NCBI RefSeq assembly: GCF_030678875.1
Contig: NZ_JAUUDS010000001.1
Span: 310,001 to 374,000, forward strand
From: Sphingomonas aurea
GTDB taxonomy: Bacteria > Pseudomonadota > Alphaproteobacteria > Sphingomonadales > Sphingomonadaceae
DNA: 64,000 nucleotides
Reading direction: 5' to 3'
Positions 17,773 through 25,156 of this stretch are shown piece by piece (within the stretch, counting starts at the first letter, position 1; every line of letters starts with the position of its first letter). The notes below the pieces were generated by a model. The model did not search any database. It had not been told where the DNA came from and saw only the letters and a program-made list of their open reading frames with translations. Position numbers and translations under genes: made by a program.

Positions 17773-18839
17773 CACCACGGATCGTCGCCCCAGCAGTCCG
17801 CCTCCAGCCACGCCGCAGCGGCGCGGTCGCGCGCCTGATCGGGGACGGGCTGGCGCAGGTAGAGCCCGAGGTCGCGCGTGATCCGGTCGACGCGGCTGCC
17901 AAAGAAGAAGGCTGCGGTGCCGATCGCGCGGGCGGCGCCCTCCATCACCAGCAGCGCGGCATCCTCGACCACGCCGCGGGTCATCAGCACCTGCGCGATC
18001 GCTTCCGGGCGGGCGGCTTCGGCCAGTCGGGCGGCGCGGACGACCCACAGCCCCGCCGAGCGGGTGGCGGCGACGGCGGTCGCGAAGCGGGCACGCTGGA
18101 TCGGATCGGCGCCCTTGCCCGTCGCGACCAGATGATCGCGCCAGTGGCGGATCAGGGCCTCGACCGCGCCGAGCTGAACCGCGGTGAATCGCCACGCGCC
18201 GGCCGAGAAGCGCGGCTCGCGCTCGTAATCGCCGGGCGCGCCGATCAGCGCGGCGTCGCCGACGACCAGACCGTCGAAGTCGAAGGTGCCGCTCGCAGTC
18301 CCCTTCATACCGCGGACCTGCCAGGCGGCATTGTCGGCGCGATCAGTGACGTTGGCGATGTCGGCCAGCACCAACTGCTTGCCGCCATCCGGCCATCGCG
18401 CGGTGATGAGCGCGCGGTCGATATGGCCGGCGCCGGTCGCGAAGCATTTGGCGCCGCTCAACCGATAGCCGCCATCCGCCGCGGTCAGCGTCATCCCCGG
18501 CGCAGGCTCGGTGTTCCACACGCCGAAGCTGCGCCCGGCGGCGAGGTCGTCGGCGAGCGTCGCACGTTGCTGGGCGTTGCCATAGGCGTGGACCAGCTGC
18601 GCGGCGTTGACATGGCCCTCGAACACGCGGCCCAGGCTGAGGTCGGCACCGCCGATCAGGCGGAGCGCCTGCACCAGTCGCGCGACCGCATCATCGTCGG
18701 CAAGCGTCGTGAAGTCGGTCAGCGCGCCCGCATCGGCGAGCTGCGCGAGGCGGTCGGCGGGAAACGCCTCGTCGCCATTCGCGTCATCCCAGGCCGCGGC
18801 CAGCGCACGGATGCGATCGATCGTCGTTTCCATCAGCAA
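17769..18839 (-). CDS. Acyl-CoA-dehydrogenase-like flavoprotein
   Basis: 356 residues from TTG at 18839, which has GGGAG nine bases upstream; ATG at 18833 is the alternative start. The layout is that of an acyl-CoA dehydrogenase: N-terminal helices, middle beta domain (FGVWNTEPAPG..L near residue 130; GYRLSGAKCFATGAGHIDRAL) and C-terminal helical domain. It is shorter than canonical enzymes, and the usual catalytic Glu context is not obvious, so it may oxidise a non-CoA substrate. First gene of the three-gene operon with the deacetylase and methyltransferase. Confidence 0.85.
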   Translation of the reverse strand: MLMETTIDRIRALAAAWDDANGDEAFPADRLAQLADAGALTDFTTLADDDAVARLVQALRLIGGADLSLGRVFEGHVNAAQLVHAYGNAQQRATLADDLAAGRSFGVWNTEPAPGMTLTAADGGYRLSGAKCFATGAGHIDRALITARWPDGGKQLVLADIANVTDRADNAAWQVRGMKGTASGTFDFDGLVVGDAALIGAPGDYEREPRFSAGAWRFTAVQLGAVEALIRHWRDHLVATGKGADPIQRARFATAVAATRSAGLWVVRAARLAEAARPEAIAQVLMTRGVVEDAALLVMEGAARAIGTAAFFFGSRVDRITRDLGLYLRQPVPDQARDRAAAAWLEADCWGDDPWW

Positions 18840-18909
18840 GGATCGCTTCTCCCTGAAAGCCTGTCGATGGCCTTCGAGGGTCGGAGCGCGTGTCGGCGCG
18901 GGTGGTTCC

Positions 18910-19245
18910 CTAAGCCGTTGTGGCGAGGACGTAAACGAACGCGTGGCGACCGGAGGCGAGCGCCACTGCGACCCGTCGGTAAGTGTCGCCCTCGTACCGG
19001 TCGGCCGCGGCGACCTCTTCGGGGGTCAGCGTCAGGACCGTGCCGGCGATCGGCGGCGCGTCCGGATCGACGACCAGCGCCAGATGCTCCGCCAGCCCGC
19101 TCGTCGCCAGCACGGCGGGATCGTGGATGCGGATGGTGGTGACGCGATAGCCGGTCAGCGTATCGGATGTGCCATCCAGCCGTCGCCCGAAGGTGGCAAG
19201 CTGGACGCGCGCGTCCTGCAGGGTGCCGTAGGAGAAGAGGAGCAT
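18910..19245 (-). CDS. Gamma-glutamylcyclotransferase-like (AIG2/GGCT fold) protein
   Basis: 111 residues from ATG 19245 (a GTG at 19257 would add four residues). The N-terminal signature LFSYGTLQD is the substrate-loop motif of the GGCT-like fold, and ADRYEGDTYRRV near residue 92 carries the conserved Glu-containing segment. Members release 5-oxoproline from gamma-glutamyl amines or act on related substrates. It follows engB by 23 nt on the same strand. Confidence 0.88.
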   Translation of the reverse strand: MLLFSYGTLQDARVQLATFGRRLDGTSDTLTGYRVTTIRIHDPAVLATSGLAEHLALVVDPDAPPIAGTVLTLTPEEVAAADRYEGDTYRRVAVALASGRHAFVYVLATTA

Positions 19246-19268
19246 GTCCGACGCCACGCCCGCCGCCG

Positions 19269-20099
19269 TCAGCCGATCGCTTCCAGTACCGCCGCGCGCA
19301 GTTCGGCGATGCCCATGCCACCTTCCGACGAGGTGGCGATGATCGACGGGTGCGCGGCGGGGCGGCGGCGCGCCTCGACCTCGGTCGCGGCGAGCACCGC
19401 GGCGAGATCGGTCGCCTTCACCTTGTCGGCCTTGGTCAGGACGATGCGATAGCTGACCGCCGCCTTGTCGAGCATGGCCAGGATCTCGCGGTCGACCTCC
19501 TTGATGCCGTGGCGCGAGTCGATCAGAACCAGCGCCCGCTTCAGCACGTCGCGCCCGCGCAGGAAGTCGTTCACCAGATAGCGCCATTGGCGGACCATGT
19601 CCTTGGGCGCCTTGGCAAAGCCGTAGCCGGGCATGTCGACGAGGCGAAAGGCAAGCGGAATGCCGACGTCGAAGAAGTTCAGCTCCTGCGTCCGCCCCGG
19701 CGTGTTCGACGTGCGGGCCAGCCCGTTGCGATTGGTCAGCGCGTTGAGCAGCGACGACTTGCCGACATTCGACCGTCCGGCGAACGCCACCTCCGGCACC
19801 ACGGGCGCGGGCAGATGCTCCAGCTTGGGCGCGGACTTCAGGAACGCGACCGGGCCGGCGAAGATCTTGCGGGCGGACTCGATCAACTCGGGATCGAAAT
19901 CCTCCCCAGTACGGGGAGGGGAACCGTCAGCCGCAGGCTGATGGTGGAGGGGGATATCGGCAGGCGAGTCGCTCGTGGCGCCCCCCCCTCCACCAGCCTG
20001 CGGCTGGTCCCCGGCATCGGGTTGACCATGCCCCGCATGGTCAAGGATCGTCTGGGGGACGATCCGACCCGATGCCTCATGCTGGGGAGGAATAGTCAC
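19269..20099 (-). CDS. engB: Ribosome biogenesis GTPase EngB/YihA with repeat-encoded N-terminal extension
   Basis: The conserved GTPase begins near EDFDPELIESARKIF and shows GRSNVGKSS (G1), NTPGRTQ, DMPGYGFA (G3) and TKADK (G4). The family is usually about 200-215 residues. Here the only ordinary start codon upstream of the conserved part is GTG at 20099, which overlaps the yidC stop as GTGA and gives 276 residues. The extra ~66 residues are encoded by two palindromic repeat elements (20013-20076 and 19900-20015). Either the repeats are translated as an extension or a weak internal start (for example TTG near 19893) is used. EngB is needed for 50S assembly. Confidence 0.9.
   Translation of the reverse strand: MTIPPQHEASGRIVPQTILDHAGHGQPDAGDQPQAGGGGGATSDSPADIPLHHQPAADGSPPRTGEDFDPELIESARKIFAGPVAFLKSAPKLEHLPAPVVPEVAFAGRSNVGKSSLLNALTNRNGLARTSNTPGRTQELNFFDVGIPLAFRLVDMPGYGFAKAPKDMVRQWRYLVNDFLRGRDVLKRALVLIDSRHGIKEVDREILAMLDKAAVSYRIVLTKADKVKATDLAAVLAATEVEARRRPAAHPSIIATSSEGGMGIAELRAAVLEAIG
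19900..20015. repeat. Interspersed inverted repeat, copy 1 (inside engB reading frame)
   Basis: Begins with the palindrome CTCCCCAGTACGGGGAG, then CCGCAGGCTG.TGGTGGAGGGGG, a spacer, and the inverse CCCTCCACCAGCCTGCGGCTGGTCCCC. Same family as the copies at 28951-29081 and 43360-43490. The right-hand outer palindrome seen in the other copies is missing here. Confidence 0.8.
20013..20076. repeat. Three-way-junction palindromic element at the yidC/engB boundary
   Basis: A 10-bp outer stem GGCATCGGGT/ACCCGATGCC (20013-20022 with 20067-20076) encloses two perfect hairpins: TTGACCATG/CATGGTCAA (20022-20030 with 20036-20044) and GGATCGTC/GACGATCC (20045-20052 with 20058-20065). Nearly every base pairs, giving a compact cruciform or cloverleaf in DNA or RNA. 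It lies in the frame that would encode the engB N-terminus. Confidence 0.75.
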
Positions 20100-21799
20100 T
20101 TTACCGGTGCCTCCTTCAGCCCGGGATGACGGGCGTAGAGCAGGCGCTGCTGGAGGATCGAGACGCAGTTGGTCGTGATCCAGTAGACCTGCAGCCCGAC
20201 TGCGAACGGCGCCATCACGAACATCAGCACCCAGGGCAGGAAGGCGAAGACCTGGCGCTGGGTCTCGTCCATCGCCTGCGGGTTCAGCTTGAACTGGAAG
20301 TACATGCTGATCCCCAGCAGCACCGGCACCACGCCGATCGCCAGGAAGTGCGGCGGGGTGAAGGGGATGATGCCGAACAGGTTCAGGATCGTCGCCGGAT
20401 CGGGGGCCGACAGGTCCTTGATCCACAGCACGAAATGCTGATGGCGCATCTCGATCGTCAGCAGCAGTACCTTGTAGAGCGCGTAGAAGATCGGAATCTG
20501 GATGATCGCGGGCAGGCAGCCGGCCAGCGGGTTCACCTTCTCGGTCTTGTAGAGGGCCATCACCTCCTGCTGCAGGCGCGGCTTGTCGTCCTTGTAGCGC
20601 TCCTGCAGCGCCTTCATCTTGGGCTGGAGCGCGCGCATCGCCGCCATCGAGGCGAACTGGCGCTGCGCGATCGGGAACAGGATCAGGCGGATGGTCAGCG
20701 TCAGCAGGATGATCGCGACGCCGAAATTTCCGATCAGGCGGAACAGCCAGTCCAGATAGTAGAAGATCGGCTTCTCGACGAGGCGGAACCAGCCCCAGTC
20801 GATCGCGTAATCGAGCTTCGTGACGATGCCGTCGTCGGTGTAGCGGTCGAGGAGGCGGACCTCCTTGGCGCCGGCGAAGAACCGCGCGTTCTGCGTCAAC
20901 GAGCGGCCCGGCGGCAGCAGCTTCGGCTGGACGCTGTAATCTGCCTGATAGGCCTTGTTGGCGCCGGCGCGGAACTGGCCGTCGAAGGTCTGCGACGCGT
21001 CGGGGACCAGCGCGGTCAGCCAGTATTTGTCGGTAAAGCCCAGCCAGCCGCCCTGCGTCGTGAAGCGCTGCGCCCCGGCGTCGACATCCTTGAAGTTGGG
21101 GGCATAATGCGCCGCGCCGTTGTTGACGGACATCGGCCCGGTATGGATCGTCCAGCTGTCCGGATCCTTCGACACGCCGACCCGGTTGACGAAGCCATAG
21201 GGGGCGACCGGCACCGGCTGCGCGCCGCCGTTCATCACCGTCTGGCGGATGGTGAACAGATAGTCGTTGTCGATCGCGATCTCGATGCGGAAACGCTGGC
21301 CGGTGGCGTTGGCGGCCTCCAGCGTCACCGGCTTGGCCGGAGTCAGTACGGGGGCAGAGGCGGTCCAGACCGTATCGGCAGCGGGCGGGCTCAGCCCCTC
21401 CGCGCGCCAGCCGAAGCCGGCGAAATACGCCTCGGGCGCTCCAGCGGGCGACAGCAGGCGGATCGGCGCGGAGTTCTTCGCGACCGTCTCGTTATACCGG
21501 GTCAGGACCAGGTCGTCGATCCGCGGGCCCTTCAGGTTGATCGAGCCGCGCAGCGCCGGCGTCTCGATGCGGACGCGCGGCGTTTCTGCCAGCACCACCT
21601 GCCGGTCGCGGATCGCGGCCGGGCTGTCGGCGGTGGGATCGGCGCCGGGCTTTGGCAGTGCCACCTGCTTGCCGTCGACCATCTTGGTGGCGGGCGGGTT
21701 CGCGGTCGGGAAGAACCGGTTCTGGACCAGCGGCCAGCCGAACAGGATCAGCGCCGCGATCACCGCGAACAGCACGAAATTCTGGCGGTCGTCTTTCAC
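20096..21799 (-). CDS. yidC: Membrane protein insertase YidC
   Basis: 567 residues. An N-terminal transmembrane anchor (NFVLFAVIAALILFGW) is followed by a large periplasmic beta domain (about 50-330) and the conserved YidC/Oxa1 core with five helices; FPIAQRQFASMAAMRALQPKMK and the LAGCLPAIIQIPIFYALYK segment are diagnostic, and the positively charged groove Arg lies in the Oxa1 core. It inserts inner-membrane proteins with or without SecYEG. The stop overlaps the engB GTG; upstream lie yidD, rnpA and rpmH in the classic order. Confidence 0.98.
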   Translation of the reverse strand: MKDDRQNFVLFAVIAALILFGWPLVQNRFFPTANPPATKMVDGKQVALPKPGADPTADSPAAIRDRQVVLAETPRVRIETPALRGSINLKGPRIDDLVLTRYNETVAKNSAPIRLLSPAGAPEAYFAGFGWRAEGLSPPAADTVWTASAPVLTPAKPVTLEAANATGQRFRIEIAIDNDYLFTIRQTVMNGGAQPVPVAPYGFVNRVGVSKDPDSWTIHTGPMSVNNGAAHYAPNFKDVDAGAQRFTTQGGWLGFTDKYWLTALVPDASQTFDGQFRAGANKAYQADYSVQPKLLPPGRSLTQNARFFAGAKEVRLLDRYTDDGIVTKLDYAIDWGWFRLVEKPIFYYLDWLFRLIGNFGVAIILLTLTIRLILFPIAQRQFASMAAMRALQPKMKALQERYKDDKPRLQQEVMALYKTEKVNPLAGCLPAIIQIPIFYALYKVLLLTIEMRHQHFVLWIKDLSAPDPATILNLFGIIPFTPPHFLAIGVVPVLLGISMYFQFKLNPQAMDETQRQVFAFLPWVLMFVMAPFAVGLQVYWITTNCVSILQQRLLYARHPGLKEAPVK

Positions 21800-21833
21800 G
21801 GCAGCGAAGTTCCTGGATAAATCGGGAGCGCGA

Positions 21834-22103
21834 TCAGGGCACGGGATCGGGGCCGAACCCGCCCCAGGGGTGACAGCGCGCGATCCGTTTCGTCGCGAGC
21901 CAGCCCCCCTTCAGCGCGCCATAGCGGCGAAGGGCGGTGATTGCATAGGCCGAACACGACGGGTCGTAGCGGCATGAGGGCGGCATGATCGCCGAAGGCC
22001 CCACCTGCCACGCGCGGGCGAGAAGGATCAGGAGCCGGGCAGAGGGCGAAGGTCGGCATTCGCACTTCGCAGGGTGCGCGGCCGATTCGGCTGGCTCGCT
22101 CAC
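21834..22103 (-). CDS. yidD: Membrane protein insertion efficiency factor YidD
   Basis: 89 residues from a GTG overlapping the rnpA stop (GTGA). The family core is present: [10 protein letters not shown] then [19 protein letters not shown] and [18 protein letters not shown], with the conserved cysteines. The N-terminal ~20 residues are variable. YidD is a small amphipathic membrane-associated protein that assists YidC, encoded between rnpA and yidC as usual. Confidence 0.93.
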   Translation of the reverse strand: MSEPAESAAHPAKCECRPSPSARLLILLARAWQVGPSAIMPPSCRYDPSCSAYAITALRRYGALKGGWLATKRIARCHPWGGFGPDPVP

Positions 22104-22420
22104 CGGAGTACCTTGCGCAACGCCTTGCCCAGCTCGCTGCGCAGCGTGGCGAAGTCGCGCTCGACCCCGCCGGCACGGCCGATCAGGACATGGTCGGCGC
22201 CGGCAATGCCGGTGTCCGGCAGCACCTCGCGCACCAGCGCGCGCAGGCGGCGCTTCATGCGATTGCGCACCACCGCGTTGCCGATCTTCTTGGTGACGGT
22301 GTAACCGATGCGCATCGTCGCATCGCCATCGTCGCGGGGACGCACCAGCAGGACGAAGCCCGGCATCGGTGCGCGCCGCCCGGCATTCGCCGCCAGAAAG
22401 TCCCGGCGGCGCGTCAGCAC
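22100..22420 (-). CDS. rnpA: Ribonuclease P protein component
   Basis: 106 residues from GTG 22420 (a second GTG at 22423 is adjacent). It begins [11 protein letters not shown] and contains the RNA-binding signature [14 protein letters not shown] near residues 55-68, preceded by [12 protein letters not shown]. It binds the RNase P RNA and helps 5' processing of tRNA. The upstream in-frame stretch overlaps rpmH and is not coding. Spacing to rpmH is about 53 nt. Confidence 0.95.
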   Translation of the reverse strand: MLTRRRDFLAANAGRRAPMPGFVLLVRPRDDGDATMRIGYTVTKKIGNAVVRNRMKRRLRALVREVLPDTGIAGADHVLIGRAGGVERDFATLRSELGKALRKVLR

Positions 22421-22473
22421 CACGATCCCGCCCGCGCCATCGGTCGCGGGCACCGGATCGCGGCCCGGAAGGA

Positions 22474-22608
22474 TCAGGCCGACAGCTTCTTGCGACCGCG
22501 CGCCCGGCGTGCCCGGATCACCGCACGACCGCCGACGGTGGCCATCCGCGAGCGGAAGCCGTGACGACGCGCCCGCACCAGATTGCTCGGCTGGAAGGTC
22601 CGCTTCAT
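22474..22608 (-). CDS. rpmH: 50S ribosomal protein L34
   Basis: 44 residues, beginning [19 protein letters not shown] and ending RGRKKLSA, the classic L34 sequence. It is too short for most ORF lists. First gene of the rpmH-rnpA-yidD-yidC-engB operon, with a good promoter at 22678-22706 and a leader hairpin between. Confidence 0.98.
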   Translation of the reverse strand: MKRTFQPSNLVRARRHGFRSRMATVGGRAVIRARRARGRKKLSA

Positions 22609-22641
22609 CGTTCATTCCTCAACAAAATCATCTGTAACACG

Positions 22642-22665
22642 AAAAGGGCCGCCACGCGGACGGCC
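22642..22665 (-). terminator. Attenuator-like hairpin in the rpmH leader
   Basis: On the minus strand GGCCGTCC-GCGT-GGCGGCC forms a GC-rich stem followed by CTTTTCG. It lies between the rpmH promoter (-10 ends at 22678) and the rpmH start at 22608, so it is in the 5' leader rather than after a gene. Confidence 0.5.
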
Positions 22666-22677
22666 TTGCTGGGGCCG

Positions 22678-22706
22678 CGCATAGGCGGGGGTGGCGCGCA
22701 AGTCAA
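22678..22706 (-). promoter_or_regulatory. Promoter of the rpmH operon
   Basis: On the minus strand TTGACT (22701-22706), exactly 17 nt, then TATGCG (22678-22683). It points at rpmH about 70 nt away and is the only good sigma-70-like match in the rpmH/comM divergent gap. Confidence 0.65.
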
Positions 22707-22815
22707 TCTGGACCACGCCCGATCGGGCTGGACGCGATTGTCCCCATTCGGGTGCGCCTTACTCCATTCCGCGCCGGACAAAAGCCGGTAAGGAGGCGCG
22801 GGGAACAGGGGGCGT

Positions 22816-24327
22816 ATGGCGGCGATCGTATCGACGGTGGCGTATCTGGGGCTGGAGGCGCGCGCGGTCGAGGTGCAGGTGCAGCTGATCGCCGGGCTGC
22901 CCGCATTCAACGTCGTCGGCCTGGGCGACAAGGCGGTCGGCGAGAGCCGCGAGCGGGTGCGCGGCGCGATCGCCGCCATGGGGCTGGCGCTGCCGCCCAA
23001 GCGGATCGCGGTGAACCTGTCGCCCGCCGACCTGCCCAAGGAGGGGTCGCATTTCGACCTGCCGATCGCGCTGGCGCTGCTGGCGGCGATGGGCGTGGTC
23101 GATGCCGAGGCGCTGTCGGGCTATGTCGTGGTCGGCGAGCTGGGGCTCGACGCGCGGATCGCGCCGTCGCCGGGTGTGCTGCTTGCCGCGCTCCACGCCG
23201 CCGAAAGCGAGCTGGGGCTGGTCTGTTCCGCGGCGCAGGGGGCGGAGGCGGCCTGGGCGGGGTCGGTCGAGGTGGTGGCGGCGCCCGACCTGCTGGCCCT
23301 TATCAATCACTTCAAGGGGCATGGCCTGCTCTCTGCCCCGCAGCCCGGCGGGGTCGAGGACGATATCGTCACCGGCCCCGATCTGCGCCAGGTCAAAGGT
23401 CAGGAGACCGCCAAGCGCGCGCTGGAGATCGCCGCAGCTGGCGGTCACAATCTCCTGTTCTGCGGTCCACCAGGATCCGGCAAGTCGCTGATGGCCGCCT
23501 GCCTGCCCGGCATCCTGCCGCCACTGACGCCCGAGGAGGTGTTGGAGGTGTCGATGGTCCAGTCGGTTGCGGGCACGCTGACCGGCGGGCGGCTGACCCG
23601 CGCACGCCCGTTCCGCAGTCCGCACCACTCCGCGTCGATGGCGGCGCTGACCGGCGGCGGACTGAAGGTACGGCCGGGCGAGGTCAGCCTCGCGCATCTG
23701 GGCGTGCTGTTCCTCGACGAGCTGCCGGAATTCAGTCGGACCGTGCTCGACTCCCTGCGCCAACCGCTCGAGACGGGGACGGTCAGCGTCGCCCGCGCCA
23801 ATGCGCATGTCACCTTTCCGGCGCGGGTACAGCTGATCGCGGCGATGAACCCATGTCGTTGCGGGCATCTGGGCGACGCGACGCTCGCCTGCGCCCGCGC
23901 GCCGCGCTGTGCAGCCGATTATCAGGCCAAGGTGTCGGGGCCGCTGCTCGACCGCATCGACCTGCACGTCGATGTCGCTGCGGTCAGCGCCGCCGACCTG
24001 ATCCTGCCGCCGCCTGCCGAAGGATCGGCGGAGGTCGCTGCCCGGGTCGCTGCCGCGCGACGCCTGCAATCGGCGCGCTACGCGGGGGAGGGCGCGCGGA
24101 CCAACGCCGAGGCGGATGGGCCGTTGCTGGACCGGGTGGCGACGCCCGACGAGCCGGGCCGCGCGCTGCTGGCCCAGGCGGCCGCGGCGATGCGGCTGAC
24201 CGCGCGCGGTTATACCCGCATCCTGCGCGTCGCCCGCACCATCGCCGACCTGGCCGGTGCCGAGACGGTCGGGCGCATCCACGTCGCCGAGGCGCTCGGT
24301 TATCGCCGCCAGCCGCCGCGGAATTAA
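22816..24327 (+). CDS. comM: YifB/ComM family Mg-chelatase-like AAA+ ATPase
   Basis: 503 residues. The N-terminal ChlI-like Lon-protease-fold domain (about 1-170) contains NVVGLGDKAVGESRERVR. The AAA+ core has Walker A GPPGSGKS (about 218), Walker B VLFLDELPEF and the RSPHHSAS and MNPCRCGH zinc-like segment; a C-terminal ChlI domain follows. ComM promotes branch migration of recombining DNA during natural transformation in gamma-proteobacteria; the role in alphaproteobacteria is less clear. It is divergent from rpmH and stands alone. Confidence 0.95.
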   Translation: MAAIVSTVAYLGLEARAVEVQVQLIAGLPAFNVVGLGDKAVGESRERVRGAIAAMGLALPPKRIAVNLSPADLPKEGSHFDLPIALALLAAMGVVDAEALSGYVVVGELGLDARIAPSPGVLLAALHAAESELGLVCSAAQGAEAAWAGSVEVVAAPDLLALINHFKGHGLLSAPQPGGVEDDIVTGPDLRQVKGQETAKRALEIAAAGGHNLLFCGPPGSGKSLMAACLPGILPPLTPEEVLEVSMVQSVAGTLTGGRLTRARPFRSPHHSASMAALTGGGLKVRPGEVSLAHLGVLFLDELPEFSRTVLDSLRQPLETGTVSVARANAHVTFPARVQLIAAMNPCRCGHLGDATLACARAPRCAADYQAKVSGPLLDRIDLHVDVAAVSAADLILPPPAEGSAEVAARVAAARRLQSARYAGEGARTNAEADGPLLDRVATPDEPGRALLAQAAAAMRLTARGYTRILRVARTIADLAGAETVGRIHVAEALGYRRQPPRN

Positions 24328-24332
24328 CGGGC

Positions 24333-24351
24333 ACGGGCTTGCCGCGCCCGT
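24333..24351 (+). terminator. Short hairpin after comM
   Basis: ACGGGC-TTGCCGC-GCCCGT followed by TTCG, starting six bases after the comM stop. The stem is short and the T-run weak. Confidence 0.4.
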
Positions 24352-24380
24352 TTCGCTTCGCTAGCGCGAGCGGCATCGCT

Positions 24381-24464
24381 GCCCCTGTGGCGAAATGGTA
24401 GACGCGACCGACTCAAAATCGGTTGCCGAGAGGCGTGCTGGTTCGAGTCCGGCCAGGGGCACCA
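24381..24464 (+). tRNA. tRNA-Leu (CAA)
   Basis: An 84-nt class II tRNA with acceptor GCCCCTG/CAGGGGC, anticodon loop CTCAAAA giving CAA, the long variable arm typical of Leu tRNAs, T-loop TTCGAGT and an encoded CCA. Confidence 0.95.
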
Positions 24465-24476
24465 GGGACTTTCCCC

Positions 24477-25091
24477 GTGACGCGCACATCCTTTCCGGTG
24501 CAGCCGCTGGTCGGCGATGCCATCGCCGAACGCGCCGCTCGGCTGCGCGAGGGGCATGTCGTGGCGCTGGAGTGGCTGCGGGTGCCGCTGCTCGCGGCGG
24601 GGCGGCGGGTGCCGCATTTCGATCCGGCGGATGGCGGGGATCGGGCGCGGCTGCTGGTGCTGTTGGAGACGCCAGGTGCCGGAATGGCGGCGCTGAGCTT
24701 CGTCTCGCGGGACAATCCGACCGGAACGGCGCGCAATCTCGGCCGCTTCCTGGACGCGGCGGGGATCACGCGGGCCGAGATGGTGCTGTGGAACAGCGTG
24801 CCATGGATCGTCCATGCACCGGGTGCGCGCAATCGCCCACTGCGGCGCGGAGAGATTGCGGAGGGACTGGCGCTGCTGCCCGATCTGCTGCGGCTTCTCC
24901 CGGCGCTGCGCGTCGTGCTGCTCGCCGGGCGGGTCGCGCGGGAAGCGGCCCCGGTCGTGGCACGCGAGCGGCCCGACGCCACTATCCTGACCATGCCGCA
25001 TCCCAGCCCGACCTATGTCTGCACCAGCCCGGCAGTGCCGCAGCGCATCGGTGCGGCGATGGCGCAGGCGCGGCTCGCGCTGGATAATTGA
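24477..25091 (+). CDS. Uracil-DNA-glycosylase-superfamily protein
   Basis: 204 residues from GTG 24477, 12 nt after the tRNA-Leu. It resembles a divergent UDG-fold family: a strand-loop LLVLLETPG in place of motif A, NPTGTARNLGRFL and LWNSVPWIV in the middle, and MPHPSPTY in the position of the HPSP/motif B loop. The catalytic residue of known UDG families is not obvious at motif A, so the substrate may be another base or the protein may be non-catalytic. Its stop overlaps the next reading frame, but the real start of the TldD-like gene is 66 nt on. Confidence 0.72.
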   Translation: MTRTSFPVQPLVGDAIAERAARLREGHVVALEWLRVPLLAAGRRVPHFDPADGGDRARLLVLLETPGAGMAALSFVSRDNPTGTARNLGRFLDAAGITRAEMVLWNSVPWIVHAPGARNRPLRRGEIAEGLALLPDLLRLLPALRVVLLAGRVAREAAPVVARERPDATILTMPHPSPTYVCTSPAVPQRIGAAMAQARLALDN

Positions 25092-25156
25092 CCCGCGCCA
25101 GCGGGTTGGCGATGGTGGCCGACCGGTCGGGTCGACCGAGAGAGTGGAGATTGCCC

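Noticed and set aside
20100..20426. Upstream in-frame extension of engB into yidC
   Set aside because: It lies wholly on the same strand inside yidC in another frame; the GTG overlapping the yidC stop is the more reasonable start.
16070..24401. Other long Arg/Gly-rich frames on both strands
   Set aside because: In GC-rich DNA, antisense and shifted frames stay open; they lack motifs, ribosome binding sites and plausible codon bias.
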